Positions 17,328 to 26,095 are shown, counted from the stretch's first letter. The stretch: 44,733 nucleotides of DNA from CAZOHC01 sp964579845 (GCA_964579845.1 CAZOHC010000005.1:1-44733), one strand, 5' to 3'. The notes: generated from the letters alone by a model not told the origin. Program-made: numbers and translations.

Positions 17328-17658
17328 GTTTCATGATCCTTTCTAAACTATATTTCATATTCATATTATACACGTCGTCCTGATCTCTCATGCGGAGTCC
17401 TAATAGCAGTTCAGGATTGATAGCGACGCTGACTTTTTTTGCTCCGAACAGCTCCTTCAGTTCATCTGTGTGCAGCTTCATTTTATCATGCGGAACTTCA
17501 ACAAAAAGCGTCATGCTCTTCTCGCGATTTTTAATCGCTCTGATATATTCTTTTAATTCTTTTCTCGTTAAGAAATCAGCAATCTTACTGACAGCTTCTG
17601 AGTTTAGCACATCTCCGTCATAACTTGCATCCAGTAATAGCCGAGTTTTGTTCGTCAT
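17314..17658 (-). CDS. atpH: ATP synthase delta subunit (OSCP), shortened
   Basis: 114 residues, against about 175-180 in most bacteria. The C-terminal domain is recognisable (KVSVAINPELLLGLRMRDQD, then NMNMKYSLERIMKH), matching the end of OSCP/delta that clamps the peripheral stalk. The N-terminal six-helix bundle that normally grips the top of alpha is cut to about 45 residues. Position between atpF and atpA supports the assignment. A shortened delta would change how the stator meets F1. Confidence 0.88.
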   Translation of the reverse strand: MTNKTRLLLDASYDGDVLNSEAVSKIADFLTRKELKEYIRAIKNREKSMTLFVEVPHDKMKLHTDELKELFGAKKVSVAINPELLLGLRMRDQDDVYNMNMKYSLERIMKHATE

Positions 17659-17661
17659 CGT

Positions 17662-18168
17662 TTAGTTTACTCTCTCTTTCATTTTCTTGAGTGCATTCTT
17701 CATAATCCGCTCCTGATCGTCTTCAGTGAAAAGATCTGAGATGGATTTCTGCAAAAATGTTATCGCCAGCTGGCTTATATGAGCTGAAAGCCGTTTCTCA
17801 GCCTCTGCTGTCTCAAAAGATATCTGAGCTCTGGCTTCTTGTAACATCTGTTCCGTCTGTTTCTTCGTCAGTTGCTCGGTCTCAGCAAGCATCTGGTCTC
17901 GTTGCGCTCGTGTCTCGTCAAGGAGCTGTTTCGCATCCTGTTGAGCTTTTTTCAAAATATCCCGTTCTTTCTTCTCGCTGTTCTCAAGCAATATACGTGC
18001 CTCTTCAGCCTGCTGAAGCCCGTCTCTGATCGTTTGTTCTCTCTTTTTCAGTGTCTCAAGTAACGGTTTGTATAAAAACTTTTTCAGGACAAACAGTAAT
18101 ACCAAAAAATTGATAATCTGCGCTATAAGTAAAATCGGATTCAAGCCGAACTGTTCTAAACTTTCCAT
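17662..18168 (-). CDS. atpF: ATP synthase Fo subunit b
   Basis: 168 residues. One N-terminal membrane helix (about 10-30, LLIAQIINFLVLLFVLKKFL) followed by a long charged, Ala/Gln/Glu-rich coiled coil typical of the b-dimer of the peripheral stalk. Three bases separate it from atpH. Confidence 0.96.
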   Translation of the reverse strand: MESLEQFGLNPILLIAQIINFLVLLFVLKKFLYKPLLETLKKREQTIRDGLQQAEEARILLENSEKKERDILKKAQQDAKQLLDETRAQRDQMLAETEQLTKKQTEQMLQEARAQISFETAEAEKRLSAHISQLAITFLQKSISDLFTEDDQERIMKNALKKMKERVN

Positions 18169-18297
18169 ATTATGATAAAAATTGTTGCATTGTTATATTG
18201 TTACATTGCCGACCGAACAATATCATCAGACGTGATGTATGTTTCGGTAGCAATACAACAATAAAGCAATATAACAATAGCGTTATAATGCTGTTTC
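18169..18297. repeat. Inverted octamer arrays between atpE and atpF
   Basis: On the sense (minus) strand the spacer carries four TATTGNNN-type octamers (TATTGTTA, TATTGCTT, TATTGTTG, TATTGCTA). A hairpin follows (ACCGAAACA-type arm and TGTTCGGT-type arm around an inner CATC/GATG stem), then three octamers in the opposite sense (AATGTAAC, AATATAAC, AATGCAAC). The whole spacer could fold into one long imperfect hairpin between the c and b subunit genes. Confidence 0.75.
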
Positions 18298-18504
18298 TTA
18301 GCCTGCGAAGGCCAGAATAAGTGCGTAAATAGCGATAGCCTCAGCGAACGCCATACCTAAAAGCATCGGCGGTAAGATTTTAGCAGATGCTTCAGGGTTT
18401 CTTCCGATCGCTTCCATTGCTTTCGCACCGATCCATCCGATCGCAATTGCCGGGAAAATACCTCCTGCAGCAACGATAAGTCCTCCTGTAAAACTAATTT
18501 CCAT
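18298..18504 (-). CDS. atpE: ATP synthase Fo subunit c (proteolipid)
   Basis: 68 residues, two membrane helices joined by the polar loop GRNPEA. The ion-carrying carboxylate is Glu55 in AFAEAIAIYAL. Positions that supply sodium ligands in Na+-type c-rings (Gln in helix 1, Ser/Thr after the Glu) are Ile22 and Ala56 here, so proton coupling is the likely mode (inference by alignment to the Ilyobacter c subunit from memory). Start supported by a perfect ribosome site. Confidence 0.97.
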   Translation of the reverse strand: MEISFTGGLIVAAGGIFPAIAIGWIGAKAMEAIGRNPEASAKILPPMLLGMAFAEAIAIYALILAFAG

Positions 18505-18512
18505 TTAGTAAC

Positions 18513-18522
18513 TCACCTCCTT
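18513..18522 (-). promoter_or_regulatory. Full-length Shine-Dalgarno site of atpE
   Basis: On the minus strand AAGGAGGTGA lies 8 bases before the ATG, a near-perfect match to the 16S rRNA tail. It fits the need for many c subunits per complex and contrasts with the SD-less starts of unit-heading genes here. Confidence 0.85.
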
Positions 18523-18529
18523 ATAATAC

Positions 18530-18635
18530 GAAATTCGAATAGCGAAATCCGAAATCCGAAACAAATTTGAATTTTTATTTATTATCTTATTCATACGTAT
18601 CAATCTTTCGAAATTCGTGTTTCGAGTTTCGAATT
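18530..18635. repeat. Inverted degenerate heptamer arrays between atpB and atpE
   Basis: On the sense strand the units AATTCGA, AACTCGA, AACACGA and ATTTCGA begin immediately after the atpB stop; after about 40 AT-rich bases, TTTCGGA, TTTCGGA, TTTCGCT, ATTCGAA and TTTCGTA run in the complementary sense up to the atpE ribosome site. Period 7, and the two halves can pair. Confidence 0.75.
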
Positions 18636-19370
18636 TTAATGACTATCAGCATGGTGCGGTGTCATCAGAACGCTCATGAACACCATCGTTAACATTGCAA
18701 ATACGAGTGCCTGTACCAGTCCGACGATGATCTCAAGGAGCATGAACGGTACCGGGAAAAGGAACGCGATAAGCGCTGATGTTTCCATGAGAACAACTTC
18801 TCCAGCGAATATATTACCAAAAAGTCGGAAAGAAAGCGAGACTATTTTCGTAAACTCTGAGATTATTTCCAATATACCGACAAAGAGCAGAATCGGATTA
18901 AAGGAAAAAAACCGACTGAGGTATTCTTTGATTCCTGTTGATTTGATAGCGAGTGTGTGGGTTGCAACAAGTGAGACGATAGCAAGTGCCAAGGTTACAT
19001 TTAGTTCACTGGTCGCATTGCGCATGAGAGGAACCAAGTGTGACGTATCGCCGTGATGATAAAATCCGATACTTCCCATACCGGGGAGGAGACCGCTCCA
19101 GTTTGCAATCAGTATAAAAAAGAAAAACGTCATAAACCATGGGAAAATCTTCATCGCATTCTTTCCGGCGATGGACTCTGTCATATTGTAAAAGCTGTCG
19201 ATTAAGAGCTCCATAACGTTCTGGAATTTCCCGGGGATTTTTTTGATGTGGTCTTTTATATAAAACGCAGTACCGATGAGGACTGCATCGACTAAGAGGG
19301 TATTTATGATGGTGTTCGTGATCGGGAATGATCCGATTGTTAATATCGTTTCAGGTGCAAATGATGCCAT
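18636..19370 (-). CDS. atpB: ATP synthase Fo subunit a
   Basis: 244 residues from the ATG at 19370 (a TTG at 19385 would add five residues; neither has a good ribosome site). Five to six membrane helices. The essential arginine of helix 4 is in SLSFRLFGNIFAGE, and the C-terminal helix LEIIVGLVQALVFAMLTMVF is typical. Early helix has WFMTFFFFILIANWSGLLPG. It forms the ion half-channels against the c-ring. First gene of the atp operon; no atpI or clear promoter was found ahead of it, so read-through from dnaE is possible. Confidence 0.96.
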   Translation of the reverse strand: MASFAPETILTIGSFPITNTIINTLLVDAVLIGTAFYIKDHIKKIPGKFQNVMELLIDSFYNMTESIAGKNAMKIFPWFMTFFFFILIANWSGLLPGMGSIGFYHHGDTSHLVPLMRNATSELNVTLALAIVSLVATHTLAIKSTGIKEYLSRFFSFNPILLFVGILEIISEFTKIVSLSFRLFGNIFAGEVVLMETSALIAFLFPVPFMLLEIIVGLVQALVFAMLTMVFMSVLMTPHHADSH

Positions 19371-19400
19371 AATACGTGGACTCAATTTGCAAAAAAATTT

Positions 19401-19462
19401 GTCATTCTGAGCGTCTGCGAAGAATCTTCTGGAGAAAGATCCTTCACTACGTTCAGGATGAC
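19401..19462. repeat. Dispersed palindrome copy 1 (atpB-dnaE spacer)
   Basis: GTCATTCTGAG at one end and TTCAGGATGAC at the other, with inner arms GAAGAATCT and AGATCCTTC. It is the interspersed GTCAT-type palindrome known from many bacterial genomes, able to form an imperfect hairpin in RNA of either strand. Confidence 0.85.
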
Positions 19463-19526
19463 AAGTCTACGTTCTGAGCCCTTTTGTATTTTACTGGCTA
19501 TCATGACGCACGTCAAGGCTACAACT

Positions 19527-22500
19527 TTAGGCATGAAGTTTTTTAGCCGGAGTAATTCTATCCGCGATGACAACCGGACGGTCGTCTTTAATATTCAGAC
19601 GGCCGTCGATGAGAATGACGTTGTCTTGGGTCAACAGTTCGCGGAACTGCTGGTATACTTTCGGAAAAATAACGGTCTCAATAGTCACCCCTTTTTCATC
19701 ACCGAGCGCAATAAATGCCATTTCAGCACCTGTTTTTTTCGTATAGATTTTTCTCGATGTTTCGATAATCCCACCGATTTTAACGAGTGTTCCTTCCTGC
19801 TCACTTTCCAGGAACTCAATTTCATGAGTACTGACTTGTTTGATGATCTCAAACGTTTCACTATGCGGATGAGAGGTTAGATAAAACCCAAGAAATTCTT
19901 TCTCAAACATCAGTTTTTCCTCTGTCGTAAAGTCGTCAACTTCATGATGGGTTCCGTTTGATGCAACGGTCTCGATCGGTTCATCACCGAAGAGGCTCCC
20001 TTGGCCTTCCGCTTCCTGCTTTTTCATCGTATTGGCTTTTGAGACGATATCAGGCATGGCTATCAAGAGTGAAGCTCTGTTACCGAACTCGTCCATTGCA
20101 CCTGATTTTATCAGGCTTTCGATGGTCTTCTTATTCACAGCACTGAGGTTGACTCGGTTCGCAAAGTCCTGAAGCGAAGTAAACGGTCTGTTTTTTCGTG
20201 CCGTTAAAATACTCTCGATTGCAGCACTGCCGACGTTTTTAATCGCTGACAGACCGAAGCGGATTTTGGTCTTATCTTCGATCGCAAAGTCCCGCTCTGA
20301 TTTATTAATATCAGGGGGGAGTACCGGTACTTTCAGCCGTCTGCACTCTGCAATTGCTTGGGCTATTTTCTCATTTTTTGCAGGGCCGGATGTACCTCGT
20401 GACTCAGCTGTAAGCAGCGCAGTCATGAACTCGACCGGGTAGTGTGCCTTTAGGTATGCCGTTCTGAACGCGATTGTTGCGTAACAGGCAGCATGGGCTT
20501 TATTGAAACCATACCCGGCAAAAGGCGCGATAAGTTCGAAGAGTTCATGGGCTTTTTTCTCTGATATTCCGTTTTTCATACAGCCTGCGATGAATAATTC
20601 TTCCTGCTTCTTCATCTCAGACGGAATTTTTTTGCCCATAGCTTTTCGGAACTTGTCAGCCTCAAGCCATGAATATCCCGCTAACTTGATCGCTGTTAGC
20701 AGTACGTCATCCTGAAATGTAAGAACCCCGTAGGACTCTTTGAGGATTTCTTCAAGATCAGGATGGGGATAGGTGATCATTGAAGGATTTCTTTTTCGTG
20801 CGATGAATTCAGGAATATTCTGCATCGGTCCCGGCCTGTATAGTGCGACCATCGCCTGAAGATCGAAAATTGTTGTCGGTTTCAGGTCTTTGATATAGCG
20901 CCGCATACCTGAAGACTCAAGCTGAAAAATACCGGTTGTTTCACCTAATCCCAACAGATCGTATGTTTTCGGATCGTTTATATCGACTTTGTAGAAATCG
21001 ATTTCTTTTCCTTGATTTATGTTGATGAACCGGAGTGATTCTTCGATAATCGTCAGGTTACGTAGACCAAGAAAGTCCATTTTGAGTAATCCGACACCGT
21101 CCTCACCGACAGTGTACATATCATATTGCGTCACGACTTTTTCCCCATTGGTTTCTCGCTGGAGCGGCGTGTACTCAGTGAGCGGTTTGTCTGCAATCAC
21201 GACGCCTGCAGCATGAACAGAAGCATGACGGGTAACACCTTCGAGTTTCTTCGCGAGGTCAATAAGCCGCTTCGTCTCAGGCTCTGAGTCATAGGCATTC
21301 TTCAGTTCAGGGCTCTGCTGCATAGCAGCATCAAGTGTCATCGAGTGTCCCTGCCAGCCCGGCGGAATCATTTTGGAAATTCGATCAGGTGCAGCATACG
21401 GCATGCCCAAAACACGCCCGACATCACGAACTGAAGCTTTTGCCTCCATGGTTCCGAAGGTGATGATCTGTGCGACTTTGTCTTTGCCGTACTTTTGCGT
21501 TACATACTGAATAACTTCCTCCCGTCTCGTATCAGCAAAGTCCAGGTCAATATCAGGCGCTGACGGTCTGTCCGGGTTAAGAAATCGCTCGAACGGAAGA
21601 GCGAAGAAGAACGGATCGACATCAGTAATGTTGAGGACGTAGGAGACAACTGATCCTGCAGCTGACCCTCTTCCCGGTCCGACAGCAATACCCTGATCTT
21701 TTGCCCAGTTCACAAAGTCAGATACGATTAAAAAGTAGGTTTCATACTGTTTTTTTATAATCACCGAGAGTTCGTAATCGACACGTTTTTTAATCTCATC
21801 AGTTACTTCTGAATATCGATGTTTCATGCCCTTATATGTCAACTCTGTGAGGTACTCTGAAGCAGTTTTCCCGTCAGGTACATCAAAAATCGGCATATGC
21901 CATTTACCCAGTTCGATCTCGACATTACATGCCTCAGCAATCTTAACGGTGTTCTCAATAGCTTCAGGAACATCAGGAAAGAGCTTCTGCATCTCTTCTG
22001 CTGATTTGATGTAAAAATCCGGACTGTCTATCATCGAGAGTTTACGGTTCTTATCTAGCAGTGTGTACTGTGTCTGCAAGCAGAGGAGAACTTCCTGTCC
22101 TTCTGCATCATCCTTTTTCGTATAGTGGTTATCGTTGGTCGCGACGACCGGAATTCCCAGCTTTTCAGACATTTTCAGCAGTTTCTCGTTGGCCGGTATT
22201 TGCGGAGGAACGTTGGAGTGACGCTGGAGTTCCAGATAAAAATTTCCTTGACCGAAGATTTCATTCAGCTGAATCGCTCGTCTTTCTCCCTCAGCATCTT
22301 CGCCTTTAACCAACGGGGCAGTGACGTAGCCGTTCACACAGGCTGAGAGACAGATTAATCCTTCATGGTATTGCTTCAGCAACTCGACATCTATACGCGG
22401 TTTGTAGTAGTATCCTTCAAGGTATGAAATACTGATCAGTCGCATCAGATTTTTATATCCCTCATTATTTTTCGCCAGCAAGATAAGGTGGTTGTAATCT

Positions 22501-22751
22501 TTATCAACACCTGCTTCTTTGTCAGTATGTGAGCGCTTCGCCATGTAGACCTCGCAACCGATGATCGGTTTGACACCAAGCTCTTTACAGGCCTGATAAA
22601 AGCGGATGACACCATACATTGATCCGTGATCGGTTATCGCGATGGATTTCATTCCGATATCTTTGGCGTACTGCACCATTTTCTTTACTTTCTGCAGTCC
22701 GTCGAGGAGGGAATACTCTGAGTGGTTATGGAGGTGAACGAAGTCAGACAT
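19527..22751 (-). CDS. dnaE: DNA polymerase III alpha subunit (replicative polymerase)
   Basis: 1074 residues, DnaE1 type. N-terminal PHP domain with HLHNHSEYS (6-14) and ITDHGSM, metal-binding residues that appear intact, so a PHP exonuclease activity is possible. Palm has GPGRGSAAGS (358-367) and the catalytic PDIDLDF (399-405). Thumb, fingers and tandem HhH follow (GFNKAHAACYA). An OB-fold sits near the C-terminus (VKIGGIIETSRKI...). No exonuclease domain of the PolC type. A TAGAAT hexamer six bases before the ATG suggests leaderless translation. Confidence 0.98.
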   Translation of the reverse strand: MSDFVHLHNHSEYSLLDGLQKVKKMVQYAKDIGMKSIAITDHGSMYGVIRFYQACKELGVKPIIGCEVYMAKRSHTDKEAGVDKDYNHLILLAKNNEGYKNLMRLISISYLEGYYYKPRIDVELLKQYHEGLICLSACVNGYVTAPLVKGEDAEGERRAIQLNEIFGQGNFYLELQRHSNVPPQIPANEKLLKMSEKLGIPVVATNDNHYTKKDDAEGQEVLLCLQTQYTLLDKNRKLSMIDSPDFYIKSAEEMQKLFPDVPEAIENTVKIAEACNVEIELGKWHMPIFDVPDGKTASEYLTELTYKGMKHRYSEVTDEIKKRVDYELSVIIKKQYETYFLIVSDFVNWAKDQGIAVGPGRGSAAGSVVSYVLNITDVDPFFFALPFERFLNPDRPSAPDIDLDFADTRREEVIQYVTQKYGKDKVAQIITFGTMEAKASVRDVGRVLGMPYAAPDRISKMIPPGWQGHSMTLDAAMQQSPELKNAYDSEPETKRLIDLAKKLEGVTRHASVHAAGVVIADKPLTEYTPLQRETNGEKVVTQYDMYTVGEDGVGLLKMDFLGLRNLTIIEESLRFININQGKEIDFYKVDINDPKTYDLLGLGETTGIFQLESSGMRRYIKDLKPTTIFDLQAMVALYRPGPMQNIPEFIARKRNPSMITYPHPDLEEILKESYGVLTFQDDVLLTAIKLAGYSWLEADKFRKAMGKKIPSEMKKQEELFIAGCMKNGISEKKAHELFELIAPFAGYGFNKAHAACYATIAFRTAYLKAHYPVEFMTALLTAESRGTSGPAKNEKIAQAIAECRRLKVPVLPPDINKSERDFAIEDKTKIRFGLSAIKNVGSAAIESILTARKNRPFTSLQDFANRVNLSAVNKKTIESLIKSGAMDEFGNRASLLIAMPDIVSKANTMKKQEAEGQGSLFGDEPIETVASNGTHHEVDDFTTEEKLMFEKEFLGFYLTSHPHSETFEIIKQVSTHEIEFLESEQEGTLVKIGGIIETSRKIYTKKTGAEMAFIALGDEKGVTIETVIFPKVYQQFRELLTQDNVILIDGRLNIKDDRPVVIADRITPAKKLHA

Positions 22752-22757
22752 ACCTCT

Positions 22758-22763
22758 ATTCTA
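22758..22763 (-). promoter_or_regulatory. -10-like element of dnaE, leaderless spacing
   Basis: On the minus strand TAGAAT ends six bases before the dnaE ATG. The -35 is poor. Confidence 0.45.
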
Positions 22764-22810
22764 CCTGATAAGGAATGATCTAACCAGTGATACAAAGTGG
22801 ATACTTTTTT

Positions 22811-22859
22811 AACGAAGAACGAAGAACGAAGAACGAAGAACGAAGAACTAAGAATTAGG
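22811..22859. repeat. Heptamer array AACGAAG after gatB
   Basis: Five perfect AACGAAG units, then AACTAAG and AATTAGG. The gatB stop codon (22855-22857) lies inside the last, degenerate unit. On the gatB sense strand the main unit is TTCTTCG. Confidence 0.93.
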
Positions 22860-24189
22860 AATTCTTAATTTCGCGAATAATTGCTTCCTTTACCATACCT
22901 GCATCGACTTTTTTTCCGATTTTTCTCATCGTTTGCCCGAGGAGAAACATCAGGGATGCTTCTTTGCCGTTTTTATAGTCAGTAACGGCTTTTTCATGTT
23001 CTATTATAACCTCAGCAATGATCGCCTGCAATGCATCATCAGCTACGGATTCTTTTGTGTTGAGCTCGATGATCTTTTGCAGTACGAGCGTATTATTTGC
23101 TGTGAGATCGACTTGTTTATTTATCAGAGCGTTAGCGATCAGTTTCGGCGTGATGTTTTCTGCCGTATTCTCCTGAATCAAAGCTTCGAAACGATCTGCT
23201 AGCATGCGTTCTTTGGTCAGTTGTTCGACATCGTAGTCAGATAGTCCGTATACCTCTGAAAATCGCTTGAACTTCGCGTCTGGCAATTCAGGCATCTGAT
23301 TCTTGATCGCTTCGATCTGTTCGTCGGTAAACCGAACAGGCGGAATATCAGGGTCAGGGAAGTACCGATAATCATTTGCCTCTTCTTTGACGCGCTGGGA
23401 AATTGTTTTCTGCTTTGCTTCATGCCAGCCACGAGTTTCCTGAGGCGGTAATTCGCCGCTACTGAGGATCTCTGTATGTCTTTTAATTTCAAAAGCGATG
23501 GCTTGTGCAACAAATCGGAATGAATTGATGTTTTTTACCTCGACTTTATATTTCGGTAGTTTTTCCTTCGGTGTCGGAAATTCGAAATCAGCAGTCGGCA
23601 TGAGTGAAATATTCGGCTCAAGGCGCATGTCACCTTTTTCCATATCAGCATTTGAGACATCCAGGTACCTGACGATCTGCCTGAGTCGGGTTAAGTACTC
23701 CGTTACTTCTTCAGCTGTATTGAAGTCAGGTTCGGTAACGATCTCAACCAGCGGAACACTGGAACGATTAAAGTCGATCAGGCTTGTCTTTCCTTCATGC
23801 GTAAGTTTGCCTGTATCTTCTTCCATATGTACGCGGGTTATGCCTACTCTCTTTCCGGATTTGAGCTCCATGTGTCCGTTCGCTCCGAAGGGGAGATCAT
23901 ACTGGCTGATCTGATAGCCTTTCGGAAGATCAGGATAGAAATAATTTTTTCGGTCGAATTTAGAAAACTGTGCTACCTCACAGTTCAGTGCCTGCGCGAT
24001 CATAATGCACCACTGGATCGCTTGTTTATTCGGAACAGGGAGTGCCCCGGGAAGACCGAGGCAGACAGGGCATGTGTGCGTGTTCGGTTCTGCACCGAAA
24101 TAATCTGCACGACAGGCACAGAACATTTTTGATTTCGTCTTCAGTTCTACATGGACTTCAAGTCCGATGATCGGTGTGTAGTTACTCAT
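22855..24189 (-). CDS. gatB: Asp-tRNA(Asn)/Glu-tRNA(Gln) amidotransferase subunit B
   Basis: 444 residues from the ATG at 24189; a longer start at 24204 lies inside a palindromic repeat and has no family similarity. The catalytic cradle has IIGLEVHVELKTKSKMFC, TCPVCLGLPG and VPLVEIVTEPDF; a zinc site is formed by Cys in FCAC and CPVC. The C-terminal YqeY-like tail (about 370-444) binds tRNA and is slightly short. GatB phosphorylates misacylated Glu- or Asp-tRNA and passes ammonia from GatA. The stop is inside a heptamer array. Confidence 0.97.
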   Translation of the reverse strand: MSNYTPIIGLEVHVELKTKSKMFCACRADYFGAEPNTHTCPVCLGLPGALPVPNKQAIQWCIMIAQALNCEVAQFSKFDRKNYFYPDLPKGYQISQYDLPFGANGHMELKSGKRVGITRVHMEEDTGKLTHEGKTSLIDFNRSSVPLVEIVTEPDFNTAEEVTEYLTRLRQIVRYLDVSNADMEKGDMRLEPNISLMPTADFEFPTPKEKLPKYKVEVKNINSFRFVAQAIAFEIKRHTEILSSGELPPQETRGWHEAKQKTISQRVKEEANDYRYFPDPDIPPVRFTDEQIEAIKNQMPELPDAKFKRFSEVYGLSDYDVEQLTKERMLADRFEALIQENTAENITPKLIANALINKQVDLTANNTLVLQKIIELNTKESVADDALQAIIAEVIIEHEKAVTDYKNGKEASLMFLLGQTMRKIGKKVDAGMVKEAIIREIKNS

Positions 24190-24199
24190 AATCCTTCTG

Positions 24200-24275
24200 G
24201 TCATTGCGAGGAAGAATGACGAAGCAATCTATTCGAGAAGATTGCCACGGTCGCATTATGCGACCTCGCAATGAC
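24200..24275. repeat. Dispersed palindrome copy 2 (gatA-gatB spacer)
   Basis: GTCATTGCGAGG opens and CCTCGCAATGAC closes the element; inner arms GCAATCT and AGATTGC, and GGTCGCAT with ATGCGACC, form a branched hairpin. It is the longest-armed of the four copies. Confidence 0.9.
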
Positions 24276-24278
24276 ATA

Positions 24279-25688
24279 TTATATATTTGGTTTCTGTTTA
24301 TAAAACTGCGTAGCTGACTCGTAAGCATACCCGACACGATAGAGTACGTCTTCTGAAAAATGTGGGCCGAGGATTTGCATCCCTGCAGGCAGTCCTCCCG
24401 TAAATCCGACCGGAACGGCGAGTCCGGGTATTCCGACCAAATTTGCCGTCACGGTAAAAATATCTGAGAGATACATTTTCAGCGGATCTGAAGATTTCTC
24501 ACCTATTTTCCAGGGAAGTGTCGGTGACGTCGGTGTGATGATGACATCTACATGCTCAAAAGCGTTTGTAAAATCATTGATGAGAAGGGTTCTGACCTGC
24601 ATCGCTTTTTTATAAAACGCATCGTAGTAGCCTGCTGAAAGAACATATGTACCAAGCATAATACGTCGTTTCGCTTCATCGCCCAGTTGCTGTCTGTCAG
24701 TCCCGTACCTCACTCCGTCGTAGCGTGCGAGGTTTGATGACACCTCAGCAGTCTGAATAATATAATACACTTCAATTGCATACTTCGTATGGGGAAGCGA
24801 AATATTGATCAACTCTGCTCCCTGTGATTTCAACACGTCCAGTGCATCAAGCGTTAATCGTTTTATCTCAGGGTCAAGTCCGTCCACAAAATATTCCTTC
24901 GGAATGCCGATCCTCAGTCCTTTTACTCCTGATGTGATCTCCTTCAGATAATCAGGTACTGCTTTTTCAGGCGTTGTTGCGTCCATCGGGTCATTACCTG
25001 CTGTTATCTGGAGAACTCGTGCATTATCTTCGACTGTTTTGGTCAGGTGACCGATGGAATCAAGTGATGATGCCATCGCGATGACACCGTACCTGCTGAC
25101 TCTTCCGTATGTCGGTTTGAGTCCGACTACATTACAGAATCCGGCAGGGAGTCTGATGGACCCTCCGGTATCCGTTCCTGTTGCCATAAACGACATCCCT
25201 GATGCGACGGCGACAGGTGAACCGCTGGTTGAGCCGCCGGGAACATATGCTGTATTATACGGATTTTTTGTCGGCCCGAAGTCGGAGTATTCTCCTGAGG
25301 ACCCGTGTGCCCACGCATCCATATTCGTTTTGCCGATGATAATAGCTCCGGCATCTTTCAACCTGGTTACTGCCGTGCTGTCATACTGAGGTACATACTG
25401 ATCCAGCACTTTTGAGGCTGCAGTGGTCCTTATTCCTTTCGTGAGGTAGATGTCTTTCAGTGCCACAGGAATACCCAAAAGCGGGAAGTCTACACCCTCA
25501 CTTCTTTTTTTATCCGCTGCTTTAGCCGATTCCAGTGCTTCTTTTTCTGAAACAGTTATAAACGCATTCAGCTCCTGATCGACAGTCTTTATCCGATCGA
25601 GGCACGCTGTCACGAGATCCAAAGAAGAAAAATCTTTCTTCCGTAATCCCTCAAGCGCCTCTGTTAATGTTAAATCATTCAATTTCAT
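24279..25688 (-). CDS. gatA: Asp-tRNA(Asn)/Glu-tRNA(Gln) amidotransferase subunit A (glutaminase)
   Basis: 469 residues from the ATG at 25688; an upstream ATG at 25709 is inside a palindrome. Amidase-signature catalytic triad: Lys in PVALKDIYLTKG, cis-Ser in GGSTSGSP (here GGSTSGS instead of the usual GGSSGGS), and the nucleophile Ser in GTDTGGSIRLPAG. It releases ammonia from glutamine for GatB. Order gatC-gatA-gatB is standard, but each junction holds a repeat element. Confidence 0.97.
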   Translation of the reverse strand: MKLNDLTLTEALEGLRKKDFSSLDLVTACLDRIKTVDQELNAFITVSEKEALESAKAADKKRSEGVDFPLLGIPVALKDIYLTKGIRTTAASKVLDQYVPQYDSTAVTRLKDAGAIIIGKTNMDAWAHGSSGEYSDFGPTKNPYNTAYVPGGSTSGSPVAVASGMSFMATGTDTGGSIRLPAGFCNVVGLKPTYGRVSRYGVIAMASSLDSIGHLTKTVEDNARVLQITAGNDPMDATTPEKAVPDYLKEITSGVKGLRIGIPKEYFVDGLDPEIKRLTLDALDVLKSQGAELINISLPHTKYAIEVYYIIQTAEVSSNLARYDGVRYGTDRQQLGDEAKRRIMLGTYVLSAGYYDAFYKKAMQVRTLLINDFTNAFEHVDVIITPTSPTLPWKIGEKSSDPLKMYLSDIFTVTANLVGIPGLAVPVGFTGGLPAGMQILGPHFSEDVLYRVGYAYESATQFYKQKPNI

Positions 25689-25702
25689 AATTAATTGTTT
25701 TA

Positions 25703-25787
25703 TCGTCATGCTGAACGGGTTTCAGGATCTATTTGGCCAGATCCTAAAATTAACCGTGCCTGTCGGCAGCTAGGTTCAAGATGACGA
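25703..25787. repeat. Dispersed palindrome copy 3 (gatC-gatA spacer)
   Basis: TCGTCATGCTGAAC and GTTCAAGATGACGA are the ends; AGGATCT and AGATCCT form an inner stem. A TGCCTGTCGGCAG segment lies within the right half. Confidence 0.88.
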
Positions 25788-25797
25788 GATTATTGGA

Positions 25798-26082
25798 TTA
25801 CTCTTCATTAAACACTCCTTTGACTGCAAAGCGGCCTTGGTCTTTTGCTTCTGCACCTGAAAGTGCTTCGTCCTGTGTGAGTGATTGACCTGCTTCGTCT
25901 TCACGATAGACATTCTCAAGCCCCGTGACTTGGCTGGTGGGTTCGACACCGGTAACCTCAACTTCATCGAGTTTTTTAATATACTCGAGGACTGCTGATA
26001 ACTGTTCTTCAAACTTCGGTGTCTCCTCAGGAGCAATCGTCAGATTCGCGAGTTTGGCGATATGGGGAACATTAATTTTCAT
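25798..26082 (-). CDS. gatC: Asp-tRNA(Asn)/Glu-tRNA(Gln) amidotransferase subunit C
   Basis: 94 residues, typical. HIAKLANLTIAPEE followed by an amphipathic helix (FEEQLSAVLEYIKKLDEVEV) and the belt segment GVEPTSQVTGLENVYREDE. It stabilises the GatA-GatB interface. With gatA and gatB it indicates that Gln-tRNA and/or Asn-tRNA are made by the indirect route. Confidence 0.95.
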   Translation of the reverse strand: MKINVPHIAKLANLTIAPEETPKFEEQLSAVLEYIKKLDEVEVTGVEPTSQVTGLENVYREDEAGQSLTQDEALSGAEAKDQGRFAVKGVFNEE

Positions 26083-26095
26083 AATTCATAGTATT

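Noticed and set aside
19382..19573. 63-codon minus-strand frame between dnaE and atpB
   Set aside because: Its middle is the translation of the GTCAT palindrome, a frequent source of spurious proteins, and it overlaps the end of dnaE.
24190..25709. Upstream starts for gatB (24204) and gatA (25709)
   Set aside because: Both ATGs are part of the GTCAT palindromes, and the added residues do not match the families.
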